Of a stretch of DNA of 64,000 bases, positions 1-7,796 are shown piece after piece. Location of the stretch: positions 2,268,001-2,332,000 of the forward strand of contig NZ_CP063779.1 in NCBI RefSeq assembly GCF_021596945.1, read 5' to 3'. The position numbers and the translations under genes are program-made. The stretch comes from Mongoliitalea daihaiensis (GTDB lineage Bacteria; Bacteroidota; Bacteroidia; Cytophagales; Cyclobacteriaceae). The notes under the pieces were generated by a model, which did not search any database, had not been told where the DNA came from, and was given only the letters and a program-made list of their open reading frames with translations. Numbering within the stretch: position 1 is the stretch's first letter; the number at the start of each line of letters is the position of its first letter.

Positions 1-1
1 G

Positions 2-1714
2 TTCAATACGTTCGGTATTGGCGCAAGTGTTTGGGTATTTGCCCAAGGAGAACTTTTCCAGCAGACCCTTTCTACGTCCCGTGGTTTTCAGTCAGGGGCA
101 TCCACTACGCTTACCTTTGGGTTAGGGGCTTTTGACAAGGTAGATTCTGTAATTGTTTCATGGGCAGCAGATCAGGTAGAGCGATTTGTAACTATTTCAG
201 CCAATACGAAGGTTCGTTTGGAAGCAGGCAAGGGACAACCAGGGCAGCGACCAAGATCCTTAGGGGAAAATCCCATAATCGCTGTAAGCCCAGTTAGTAT
301 AGACTGGAAGCACGAGGAAAACACAGATTTTGATGAATTTAGAAGGGAATACTTGATGCCAAGAAGGTACGCAACGGAGGGTCCTGCGGTGGCCGTCGGT
401 GATGTGAATGGAGATGGATTGGATGATATCTTCTTGGGTGGTGCCCGATTACAGGCGGGTAGTCTATTTCTTCAGCAAGCAGATGGAAGCTTCAATCTCC
501 ATAATCCTGGGATATTTGAGCCCTTTAAGCCAGCCGAGGATGTGGTGGCGGCATTTGTGGATTTGAATGGCAATGGTTTTTTGGATTTGTATGTAGGAAG
601 TGCAGGGAATGAGTTTAAGAGTGGAGAACTCTTCAATTTTGATCGTATCTACTTCAATGATGGGAAAGGTAATTTTTCATTTTCCATGAACTCCTTGCCA
701 CCCATTGGTGAAAACACCTCAGCTGTGGCCTTTCAGGATGTGAATGGAGATGGATTTGTAGATATTTTCCTTGCCGCTGCGGTAGTTACCGGGAATTATG
801 GAGCAGCTCCAGCATCTTATTTACTGTTGAATGATGGGAAGGGAAGGTTCAAGGATGCAACTACGCAGTATTTTGGAGAAAATTTCCGACCCGGCATGGT
901 TCAGTCAGCAGAATGGATGGAATTGGAAGGGGAATTGACCTTAATTTTGGCTGGGGAGTGGATGCCTGTCATGGGGTATTCTTTGAATGCTCAGGGGAAA
1001 TTTACTGCACGTGAATTAGGCCCTGCTGGCTGGTACACAGGTATGAAAAAAATCGAGGTACCAACCCCACAGCTACTGCTAGGGAATTTGGGGCTCAATA
1101 GTAAACTCAAGGCAAGTGAACAAAAACCTAGTTGGCTTTATCATGTAGATGTGGATGGAAACTCCCAAGATGATCCTTTGATTTTCCATTACATGAGTGA
1201 CTTACTGGTGCCTTTTGCTACACGAGATGATTTGATCAAGCAGGTACCAAGTATCAAACGCAAACACGATTCCTATGTGAGTTATGCTAGGATTCAAAAG
1301 CCTGAGGATGTCATTTCCTCTGATGTAGCCAAAGCAGCACGTAAATTACCAGTGACCAATCTGGCATCTGGAGTTATGTCTCTTTCAGAAGAAAAAGGTT
1401 TTCAGGCCTTTCCACTGGAGGTTCAGTTTAGCCCTGTGCGGGATTTTGTTTCTTTTGAGCACGATGGTAAGCATTACTTGCTAGTGGCAGGCAATTTCTA
1501 TGGATTCCGCAATGATATGGGCAATGCGGATGCGCAAGCATTGACCCTCTTGCGCTGGGAGCATGAAGAATGGGTTTACCAGTCCTTGAGAATTCCTGCC
1601 AATGCCTATTGGGGATCATACCGAAAATTAGCTATCTTTAATTTACAGGGAAAACCGAGTATATTGGCTGTTCGCAACAATGATTCTCCATTGATTTTCC
1701 AACTAATCCCCTGA
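2..1714 (+). CDS. ASPIC/UnbV and FG-GAP repeat surface protein, 3' part
   Basis: The reading frame is open from the left edge, so the true start lies outside the window. The first visible ~60 residues look like an ASPIC/UnbV domain: GIGASVWVF, then FGLGAFDKVDSVIVSW. FG-GAP/VCBS propeller repeats with calcium-type loops follow (VGDVNGDGLDDIFLGGA and FQDVNGDGFVDIFLAAA). This order matches the CRTAC1-like exported repeat proteins common in Bacteroidota. They are thought to sit at the cell surface, but their biochemical role is not established. A TTG at 218 could be read as a start, but the conserved ASPIC domain upstream in the same frame shows it is internal. A haloperoxidase-like lipoprotein follows. 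Confidence 0.85.
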   Translation, partial: FNTFGIGASVWVFAQGELFQQTLSTSRGFQSGASTTLTFGLGAFDKVDSVIVSWAADQVERFVTISANTKVRLEAGKGQPGQRPRSLGENPIIAVSPVSIDWKHEENTDFDEFRREYLMPRRYATEGPAVAVGDVNGDGLDDIFLGGARLQAGSLFLQQADGSFNLHNPGIFEPFKPAEDVVAAFVDLNGNGFLDLYVGSAGNEFKSGELFNFDRIYFNDGKGNFSFSMNSLPPIGENTSAVAFQDVNGDGFVDIFLAAAVVTGNYGAAPASYLLLNDGKGRFKDATTQYFGENFRPGMVQSAEWMELEGELTLILAGEWMPVMGYSLNAQGKFTARELGPAGWYTGMKKIEVPTPQLLLGNLGLNSKLKASEQKPSWLYHVDVDGNSQDDPLIFHYMSDLLVPFATRDDLIKQVPSIKRKHDSYVSYARIQKPEDVISSDVAKAARKLPVTNLASGVMSLSEEKGFQAFPLEVQFSPVRDFVSFEHDGKHYLLVAGNFYGFRNDMGNADAQALTLLRWEHEEWVYQSLRIPANAYWGSYRKLAIFNLQGKPSILAVRNNDSPLIFQLIP

Positions 1715-1743
1715 TTTCCTAAGCAAAATCATCTACTCAAAAC

Positions 1744-1773
1744 TTTGGAATTTGGGAATAATCCATACATTTG
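1744..1773 (+). promoter_or_regulatory. Bacteroidota-type promoter of the haloperoxidase gene
   Basis: TTTG at 1744-1747 and TACATTTG at 1766-1773 are separated by 18 bp. This fits the Bacteroidota primary-sigma consensus (TTTG, about 19 bp, TAnnTTTG). It would give a leader of roughly 65-70 nt before the ATG at 1845. Confidence 0.6.
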
Positions 1774-1844
1774 AAAGCCAAACCTCGAGCATTTCTCAAC
1801 GTTCATAAGTAAGCGGTTTGTTAAAGAATTAGTACAGCAATCCT

Positions 1845-3203
1845 ATGAGAGTAATAGTAAAAAATAGTGTAATCCTCCTTTTTCTGAGTTTAATAGTGGC
1901 TTGCAAGAGTTCGGATACCTATAAAAACACACTGGCAGATGGAGAGTTGCTTATCGCAGCCCAACTCCAATTAACTGATGTGATTATCCATGATATTTTT
2001 TCTCCTCCTGTGGCAAGTCGAATTTATGCATACTCATCCATTGCCGCGTTTGAAGTTGCAGCCTTGGCTGATCCTTCTTATCAAAGTTTTGGAGGTCAAT
2101 TGAGGGGATTTGAACTTACAGGTTATGATGTGCCTGCTGAAGTGGATTTTTCATTGGCTGCATTGGCAGCCTATTATAAGGTGTCAACGGCTTTAATTTT
2201 TAGTGAAGATATGATGGATACCCATAGAGATGGGGTGTTTGCCACCCTTCGAAAGCAGGGTATGCCAAAGAAATTATTTGAAAATTCGGTAGCGTTAGGC
2301 CATGCGGTGGCAGATCATGTAATTGCGTATTCTAAAACGGATAATTACCATGAAAGCCGGTCTTTTGAGAAATACAGTATTTCCAATGATCCACACTCTT
2401 GGCAGCCAACACCTCCGCATTACATGGAAGGAATCGAACCACATTGGAATAAAATTCGAACGTTGGTGATAGAAAAACCTGATCAGTTTATCTCCGAACC
2501 CGCAACTCCTTTTTCTACAGAGCCTGGAACTCAATTTTATGAAGAAGCTATGGAGGTGTTTACAGTGACGCAATCGATGACCCAAGAGCAAAAGGATATC
2601 GCCTATTTCTGGGATTGTAATCCTTACAAAGTGAATATCAAAGGGCACGTGATGTTTGCTGAGAAGAAAATCACTCCAGGAGGACATTGGATGGGGATTG
2701 CTTCTATTGCCAGTAAAACAGCAGGTCAGGACTGGAAAGGAATGGCTGAGACTTTAGCGTATACCTCCATAGCGCTCTTTGATGCCTTTATTGCTTGTTG
2801 GGATGAAAAGTATCGTTCTGTATTGATCCGTCCGGAGACGTATATCAACAAATACATTGATGAGGATTGGCTGCCTTTGCTACAAACTCCGCCTTTTCCT
2901 GAATATACCTCCGGTCACAGTGTGGCTTCCAATGCGGCTGCTGAAGCGCTAACCAAACTTTTTGGAGAGCCCTTTCACTTTGTAGATTCTACCGAAGTGG
3001 CTTATGGATTACCAATTCGTGAATTTGATTCTTTCCGTCATGCAGCAGACGAAGCAGCCATCAGCAGATTGTACGGAGGGATTCACTACATGCCAGCGAT
3101 TGTACATGGGTCTACTAAAGGGAAAAAACTAGGAGAGTATATTAAAAACCAAGTGGAAACCAGGAGTGGGCTTGCGGAAAACGTGGAAGTCGTTGGGAAA
3201 TGA
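1845..3203 (+). CDS. Vanadium-dependent haloperoxidase / PAP2-superfamily lipoprotein
   Basis: A 452-aa protein beginning with a lipoprotein signal (hydrophobic core, then LIVACKS, lipidated Cys near residue 20), so probably anchored in the outer envelope. The C-terminal half carries the vanadate/phosphate-binding signature of the family in order: K-x6-RP (KYRSVLIRP), then YTSGHS, then SRLYGGIH. All three anion-binding blocks are therefore present. Family members oxidise halides with peroxide or act as acid phosphatases; the sequence alone does not decide between these. The upstream neighbour is an ASPIC/FG-GAP protein, a pairing often seen in Bacteroidota. The gene has its own promoter and no clear terminator. 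Confidence 0.85.
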   Translation: MRVIVKNSVILLFLSLIVACKSSDTYKNTLADGELLIAAQLQLTDVIIHDIFSPPVASRIYAYSSIAAFEVAALADPSYQSFGGQLRGFELTGYDVPAEVDFSLAALAAYYKVSTALIFSEDMMDTHRDGVFATLRKQGMPKKLFENSVALGHAVADHVIAYSKTDNYHESRSFEKYSISNDPHSWQPTPPHYMEGIEPHWNKIRTLVIEKPDQFISEPATPFSTEPGTQFYEEAMEVFTVTQSMTQEQKDIAYFWDCNPYKVNIKGHVMFAEKKITPGGHWMGIASIASKTAGQDWKGMAETLAYTSIALFDAFIACWDEKYRSVLIRPETYINKYIDEDWLPLLQTPPFPEYTSGHSVASNAAAEALTKLFGEPFHFVDSTEVAYGLPIREFDSFRHAADEAAISRLYGGIHYMPAIVHGSTKGKKLGEYIKNQVETRSGLAENVEVVGK

Positions 3204-3721
3204 AATAAAGTTGAAGTGGATATTGATTGAGATTTGATATTGTCGGTAGGAGAGACTATTTGGGTATAGAAAGAGGAAATAAGGTTGAAATAATACTGAA
3301 ACGGAATTAGGTTGAAATGTATTCTAGTGAGAAGTAAATGGACATCTTTATTGCTCGCAACGACCGCAAAGAGGTAAGGCAACGGTCGCTAATTACCTAA
3401 TTAGTCTCATCTTGGTGAATTGTAAGGGGTAGGTGGTTTTCGAGCTCCGTTTTAAATCCTTCTCTGGTTGATTGTTTCGTTCCTGAAATTACTTGATACT
3501 TTTTTTAAGAATAATTCTCTTTTCTACACGCCACCAATATATCGCCGAACCTGTCTATCACAGGTAGAAGCATATTTCAATTTATTTCGCGTTAGCATAT
3601 TTCACTTTGTCAAAAATTCCACATCCAAGATTCGTTTCCTATCAGCGACTGCATGGTTCCGAATCATCTGCGTTCCATTTTTGCTTGGGATTGCGTACTT
3701 TTGCAGGATATCATTAGAAAC
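3204..3721. other. Non-coding gap with short direct repeats
   Basis: About 520 bp without a convincing gene. Just after the haloperoxidase stop, a unit resembling GAAATAAGGTTGAAAT occurs about three times (near 3200, 3280 and 3305). Around 3355-3390 an imperfect inverted repeat is built on CGACCG and CGGTCG. Short open frames here lack family features. The rsmG promoter lies at the right end. Confidence 0.5.
3696..3703 (+). promoter_or_regulatory. -7 element of rsmG
   Basis: TACTTTTG is an exact match to the Bacteroidota TAnnTTTG box, 18 bp upstream of the rsmG ATG at 3722. No good TTTG is seen at the usual -33 distance. Its position argues against a longer rsmG start at 3653, which lies upstream of the box. 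Confidence 0.5.
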
Positions 3722-4354
3722 ATGGAGTTAATAAAAAACTATTTTCCGGAACTTACGGAGGCGCAATTAGAGAAATTTGAGCGGTTGGGACCTCTTTATG
3801 AAGAGTGGAATGAAAAGATCAATGTGATCAGCCGTAAGGATATGGAGCATTTTTATGAGCGCCATGTATTGCATTCTCTAGCGATTGCCAAGGTGATGAA
3901 GTTTGAGCCAGGGACTAAAATACTGGACATAGGAACCGGTGGAGGTTTTCCTGGAATTCCTTTGGCTATTATGTTTCCGGACTGCCATTTTCACTTAGTT
4001 GACTCCATTGGAAAAAAAATCACCGTAGTCAAAGAAGTTGCTAGGGCCTTGAAACTTTCTAATGTGGAAGCACAACAAGTGAGAGTGGAGACATTGGTTA
4101 GAAAATACGATTTTATAATGAGTAGAGCAGTTACCCGCTTTAGTAATATGCTTCCTTGGGTCAAAGGGAAGTTTAGAAAAGAAGATTTCAATGAGTTTCC
4201 TAATGGTCTTTTTTTACTCAAAGGTGGAGATGTAGATGAAGAAATGGAAGAAAGAGAGGTATCTTACGTAACCTACCACATCGACGACTATTTCAAGAGC
4301 GAATTTTTCGAAACCAAAAAGGTGGTCTTTGTTCCTTGGGAAGGGAAGAGGTAG
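3722..4354 (+). CDS. rsmG: 16S rRNA (guanine-N7)-methyltransferase RsmG
   Basis: A 210-aa protein matching RsmG (GidB), which methylates N7 of G527 in 16S rRNA using S-adenosylmethionine. The SAM-binding glycine-rich motif is ILDIGTGGGFPGIPLA. It is followed by the acidic strand end HLVDSIGKK and the catalytic-region motif SRAV. Length is normal for the family. The start at 3722 (MELIKNYFPE) is preferred over an in-frame ATG at 3653, because a -7 promoter box lies between them and family N-termini begin near this point. It is transcribed alone, with repeats beginning directly after the stop. Confidence 0.95.
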   Translation: MELIKNYFPELTEAQLEKFERLGPLYEEWNEKINVISRKDMEHFYERHVLHSLAIAKVMKFEPGTKILDIGTGGGFPGIPLAIMFPDCHFHLVDSIGKKITVVKEVARALKLSNVEAQQVRVETLVRKYDFIMSRAVTRFSNMLPWVKGKFRKEDFNEFPNGLFLLKGGDVDEEMEEREVSYVTYHIDDYFKSEFFETKKVVFVPWEGKR

Positions 4355-4431
4355 TGAGCAGTTAATGAGTGAACAGTTAGCAGGGAACAGGGAACAGTTG
4401 GTAGTGGACAGTGAACAGTTGAGCAAATTAG
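4355..4431. repeat. Intergenic repeat family B, reverse-oriented copy
   Basis: A degenerate run built on units such as GAACAGTT, GTGGACAGTGAACAGTT and GAGCAGTTAATGAG. Read on the minus strand it resembles the AACTGTTCACTGTCCAC-type text found at 9003-9078 and 46534-46797. It starts directly after the rsmG stop codon. No coding potential or known function was recognised. Confidence 0.5.
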
Positions 4432-4890
4432 GAATGTGGAGTATGGAATTAAGAATGATTCGATTTTCATTGTGAACCTGCGAGGATGCTTATAAAATGT
4501 TAATTGTTAAGATGTGGATTAGATGTGCTAATATGGGACACTCCCGCTTGTGGGTTTTAACCCACGAATAGCATTCAAATTTATAGTAGTTAATTTTGTG
4601 ATTTCTGAAAAATAATCCAATCAATAGCCGTGGCTTTTAAGCCCTAGGTAAGGCGCTTAGTGGATTGGTATTGTTTTCGTATTTTCTTGCGGCGTAACTC
4701 GGGGTTGGGAATGTATTAACAGATCCATATGCTCGCACGAGGGTTGTCTTCGAGCCACCTTCGCCTTACGCGCTAATTTTCTTTAGATCGATGAGATGGT
4801 GAATTGCAATTATTTAACTGAATTGTTTTTAATGAAATTTATATGCTGCGAATTGATCTTCAATCATTGATGATCTTTACCTACATTGTC
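4432..4890. other. Non-coding DNA with small hairpins
   Basis: No convincing gene was found. A perfect hairpin lies at 4550-4565 (GTGGGTT, 2-nt loop, AACCCAC). A smaller one lies at 4632-4643 (GGCTT-TT-AAGCC). They are spaced like degenerate copies of one inverted-repeat family. Neither is followed by a T-run that would make it a terminator. Confidence 0.45.
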
Positions 4891-5010
4891 GTTACTTTTT
4901 GCATCGCCCAAAAAGTAACCAAAAAGGCTAGTCAGAAAAATCCTTCTCCCCGCAGGGCCCACGCCGGCCCGGTTTTCTGACGTCCTCCCCGCAACAGTAC
5001 TGCTATCGGG
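4891..5010. repeat. Multi-hairpin REP-like intergenic element
   Basis: The element holds a perfect 11-bp inverted repeat (GTTACTTTTTG at 4891-4901, CAAAAAGTAAC at 4909-4919). A second perfect 9-bp inverted repeat follows (GTCAGAAAA at 4931-4939, TTTTCTGAC at 4973-4981). The second encloses a GC-rich GGGCC/GGCCC hairpin near 4955-4970. The GC-rich centre contrasts with the AT-rich surroundings. Similar elements are, from general knowledge, scattered in Bacteroidota genomes. No transposase is nearby. Confidence 0.6.
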
Positions 5011-5311
5011 CATTCTTAATAGACACGATTGGGGGGTAAATCTAAAATGGTAAATCAGTGCTGGATCCGTTCAATCTCCTAGATCTGTGAGAGGTTCGTT
5101 GAAACCCTCGGCTAGTATGTTTACCGTCTCTACGAGACTAATCCGTTAATCAACAAGCAAAAATGAATTGCTTTGAAGTATACGAATCATATCTTGTTTC
5201 TTGAGTCTTGGCTCTTGCCTCTTGAGTCTAAACTCTCGCTTCTCGCCTCTGTAATAACCCATACTTTATACAAATTTTCATTATATCCCTCGACTATTTA
5301 TCAAAAATCCT
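5011..5311. repeat. Repeat-rich DNA upstream of rpsA, family A copy at 5201-5253
   Basis: No gene is supported. The stretch 5201-5253, read on the minus strand, is a purine-rich string of GAAGCGAGAG, GAGTTTAGAC and AAGAGGCAAGA units. The same text family occurs at 7209-7262 and 46379-46470. A short perfect hairpin (GTCTC-TAC-GAGAC) lies near 5127-5139. Confidence 0.5.
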
Positions 5312-5432
5312 TACCTTTGCAGTCCGTTCGGGTGAGCGGGGTTTCTGATTGGAGATCAGGGACTTGATGTAACACTAAAAACCTCAGCCTCATGACCCTA
5401 GGGCTGTTGAAAATCAGGGTTATTCATACATT
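5312..5432 (+). promoter_or_regulatory. rpsA promoter and structured 5' leader
   Basis: TACCTTTG at 5312-5319 is an exact -7 box; a -33 TTTG is not evident. The ~105-nt leader can fold into two stable hairpins: 5325-5329 with 5334-5338 (CGTTC-GGGT-GAGCG) and 5345-5349 with 5355-5359 (CTGAT, 5-nt loop, ATCAG). Further downstream CAGCC (5385-5389) can pair with GGCTG (5402-5406), and ACCCT (5395-5399) with AGGGT (5416-5420). These last two pairings compete in space. S1 autoregulates through its mRNA leader in Proteobacteria; a similar role here is inference. Confidence 0.5.
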
Positions 5433-7205
5433 ATGTCTAATCAAAAAGAATTTAACTGGGAAGATTTCGACACCAAAGGTTTTGGAGAAGGTTATTCCAA
5501 AGACAAAAGAGCTGAAATGGAAGCTCTTTACGCTGGAACGTTGAATGAAATCACAGAAAAAGAAGTAATTAAAGGTACCGTAGTAGGTATCAATGACAAG
5601 GATGTGATCATCAACATTGGATTTAAGTCGGATGGTTTGGTTCCTAGAACGGAATTCAGAGACTTACCTGATTTGAAAATCGGTGATGAAGTTGAATTGT
5701 TCATCGAAGAGCAGGAAAATGCACTTGGACAATTGGTACTTTCCAGAAAGAAAGCCAAAATGGTAAGAGCTTGGCAGGACATTGAAGATGCGTTTGCGAA
5801 TGACAGCGTAATCGAAGGTCTTGTGAAGAGAAGAACCAAAGGTGGTTTGATCGTAGATATCTACGGTGTAGAAGCCTTCTTGCCAGGTTCTCAAATCGAC
5901 GTGAAGCCTATTAGAGATTTCGATATCTATGTAGGTAAAATGATGGAAGTAAAAGTGGTAAAAATCAACCACAGCAATGATAACGTAGTTGTTTCTCACA
6001 AAGTATTGATTGAGAAAGATCTAGAGAAGCAAAAAGCTGAAATCTTGAACAACCTTGAGAAAGGTCAGGTATTGGAAGGTGTGATCAAAAACATGACCAA
6101 CTTCGGTGTATTCATCGACTTGGGTGGTGTAGATGGTCTATTGCACATCACTGATATCTCTTGGGGTCGAATCAACCATCCAGAGGAAGTATTGAACTTG
6201 GATGACAAAGTACAGATTGTAGTTCTTGACTTTGACGATGATAAGAAGAGAATTTCTTTGGGTATGAAGCAGTTGACCGCTCATCCTTGGGATGCCCTTT
6301 CTGCTGAGTTAGAAGTTGGTTCAAGAGTGAAAGGGAAGATCGTCAATGTTGCTGATTACGGAGCATTCCTAGAGTTAGCTGCTGGCGTTGAAGGTTTGAT
6401 TCACGTATCTGAAATGAGCTGGTCTCAGCACTTGAGAAATCCTGCTGATTTCGTACAGGTAGGTGATGAGATCGAAGCTGTGGTTTTGACCATGGATAAG
6501 GATGATAGAAAAATGTCTTTGGGTATCAAGCAATTGACTGAAGATCCTTGGACAAAAGGTGACATGGCTGCTAAATATGCAGTGGGCACTAAGCATAAAG
6601 GTGTGGTAAGAAACTTGACTGGTTTCGGATTATTCTTAGAATTGGAAGAAGGTATTGATGGCCTAGTTCACGTATCTGATCTTTCTTGGACAAAGAAAAT
6701 CAAGCACCCATCTGAGTTTGTAAAAGTAGGTGATGAATTGGATGTGGCTGTGTTAGAATTGGATGTAGACAACAGAAGATTGGCACTTGGTCACAAGCAG
6801 TTGGAAGAAAATCCTTGGGATACCTTCGAAACAGTATTCCCTGTAGGTTCGGTGCACAAGTGTACAGTTGTTTCTAAGAATGACAAAGGTGCAGTATTGG
6901 AGTTGCCTTACGGTTTGGAAGGATTTGCTACTTCTAAAAACTTGGAGAAAGAAGATGGTTCATCTGTAGAAGTAGGTGAGGCGTTGGATTTCAGAGTAAC
7001 TGAGTTCTCTAAGGACGATAAGAGAATTGTTCTTTCCCATACTGCTACTTTCAAAGAAGAAGCTAAAGCTGCTGCTGCTCCTAAGAAAGCGAAGAAGCAA
7101 GCAGATGCTCCTACAACTGCTGCTAATCCAGCTGAGAAGTCTACCTTCGGTGACATCGATGCATTAGCTGAGTTGAAAGAGAAGATGGAAGGCGGAAAAA
7201 AATAA
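5433..7205 (+). CDS. rpsA: 30S ribosomal protein S1
   Basis: A 590-aa protein made of consecutive S1 RNA-binding repeats, the hallmark of ribosomal protein S1, which helps load mRNA on the 30S subunit. About six repeats can be followed, for example IKGTVVGINDKDVIINIGFK near residue 45, VLEGVIKNMTNFGVFIDLGG near 210, VKGKIVNVADYGAFLELAAG near 297 and HKGVVRNLTGFGLFLELEEG near 385. The typical linker GLIHVSEMSW/GLVHVSDLSW recurs. The last ~40 residues are a low-complexity Ala/Lys tail. It is a single-gene unit between repeat-rich flanks, with a structured leader and a strong terminator at 7280. Confidence 0.97.
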   Translation: MSNQKEFNWEDFDTKGFGEGYSKDKRAEMEALYAGTLNEITEKEVIKGTVVGINDKDVIINIGFKSDGLVPRTEFRDLPDLKIGDEVELFIEEQENALGQLVLSRKKAKMVRAWQDIEDAFANDSVIEGLVKRRTKGGLIVDIYGVEAFLPGSQIDVKPIRDFDIYVGKMMEVKVVKINHSNDNVVVSHKVLIEKDLEKQKAEILNNLEKGQVLEGVIKNMTNFGVFIDLGGVDGLLHITDISWGRINHPEEVLNLDDKVQIVVLDFDDDKKRISLGMKQLTAHPWDALSAELEVGSRVKGKIVNVADYGAFLELAAGVEGLIHVSEMSWSQHLRNPADFVQVGDEIEAVVLTMDKDDRKMSLGIKQLTEDPWTKGDMAAKYAVGTKHKGVVRNLTGFGLFLELEEGIDGLVHVSDLSWTKKIKHPSEFVKVGDELDVAVLELDVDNRRLALGHKQLEENPWDTFETVFPVGSVHKCTVVSKNDKGAVLELPYGLEGFATSKNLEKEDGSSVEVGEALDFRVTEFSKDDKRIVLSHTATFKEEAKAAAAPKKAKKQADAPTTAANPAEKSTFGDIDALAELKEKMEGGKK

Positions 7206-7208
7206 TTT

Positions 7209-7262
7209 CTAGAAGCGAGACTTGCCTGCTGCAAGCAGGAGCGAGAGATGAGAGTCTAGACT
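7209..7262. repeat. Intergenic repeat family A
   Basis: A purine-rich string (AGAAGCGAGAC, GAGCGAGAGATGAGAG) with an internal inverted repeat CCTGC-TGCAA-GCAGG. It ends in a 12-bp palindrome, GAGTCTAGACTC. It matches in style the copies at 5201-5253 (reverse) and 46379-46470, so rpsA is flanked on both sides by members of the family. Confidence 0.5.
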
Positions 7263-7279
7263 CGTGAATCCTATTGTTA

Positions 7280-7313
7280 AAAGTGACTGTCGAAAGGCAG
7301 TCACTTTTTTTTT
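7280..7313 (+). terminator. rpsA intrinsic terminator
   Basis: A perfect 9-bp stem, AAGTGACTG with CAGTCACTT, encloses a loop that can close further on GAAA. Nine T residues follow. A strong Rho-independent terminator about 75 bp after the rpsA stop. Confidence 0.9.
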
Positions 7314-7314
7314 G

Positions 7315-7345
7315 AACCTTTGAGGTTTTTCAAACCTCGAAGGTT
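7315..7345. repeat. 14-bp inverted repeat, possible second terminator
   Basis: AACCTTTGAGGTTT pairs with AAACCTCGAAGGTT across a 3-nt loop with one G-T wobble, followed by TTTTTG. It may back up the preceding terminator. A decayed relative (AACCTTTGAG ... GAAGGTTTTTT) lies at about 7602-7636, suggesting a repeat family. Confidence 0.55.
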
Positions 7346-7796
7346 TTTGTTACCAAAAATAGTACAAACCCTCACGAATAAAAGAGTATAAAAGTATAGA
7401 TTTCAGGGGCGTAGCCCTGTGGTCTTCGTAGAGATTTATGTAAGTTGGGCACCAGAGGCGCGTAGCGCTGAGGTCTTGGCTTGCTGGGTTTGATTTTTAG
7501 ACACAGATTTATGTTTTGATTTTCACAGATTGACATAGATGGGTTTCTGACGGAAACTTGGGCTCGCAGAAGGCACGGAATCCGCAGAAATAAGAGTAAT
7601 TGAACCTTTGAGTTATTGCATGCCTTGAAGGTTTTTTCACTGATAAGCTCCAAAAGTGACAGGGATTTTTTTGAATTAAATGCCTTAATATGGTTACTCT
7701 TGATAGCAGCGGAATTTTTTCAAACTAAAATAAATCCTTTTTAGGTGATTTTTCAATGGTTTTATGTATTCTTGCTTTAGTTATCACTAAAGCTAT
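7346..7796. other. Non-coding gap with decayed repeats
   Basis: No gene is supported. Two related units of about 24 bp occur near 7405-7428 and 7454-7478 (GGCGTAGCCCTGTGGTCTTC and GCGTAGCGCTGAGGTCTTG). Further on are stretches of the ACAGATTTATG / CGCAGAAGGCACGGAA type that look like degenerate repeats. A near-match -7 box (TATTCTTG, 7767-7774) may serve the next gene. Confidence 0.4.

Noticed and set aside
3653-3721. Longer N-terminus for rsmG
   Set aside because: The extension lies upstream of the -7 box at 3696-3703, is not RsmG-like, and the ATG at 3722 fits the family start.
4891-4919. Perfect inverted repeat as an insertion-sequence end
   Set aside because: There is no transposase, no distant matching end and no target duplication; it forms one compact hairpin.
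5345-5359. TGAT...ATCA inverted repeat in the rpsA leader as another Fnr site
   Set aside because: The central spacer is 5 bp rather than 4, the AAAC/GTTT arms are absent, and it lies downstream of the promoter within the leader, where an RNA hairpin is the simpler reading.
7372-7653. Minus-strand open frame in the gap after rpsA
   Set aside because: It is made of decayed repeats and low-complexity text and resembles no protein.
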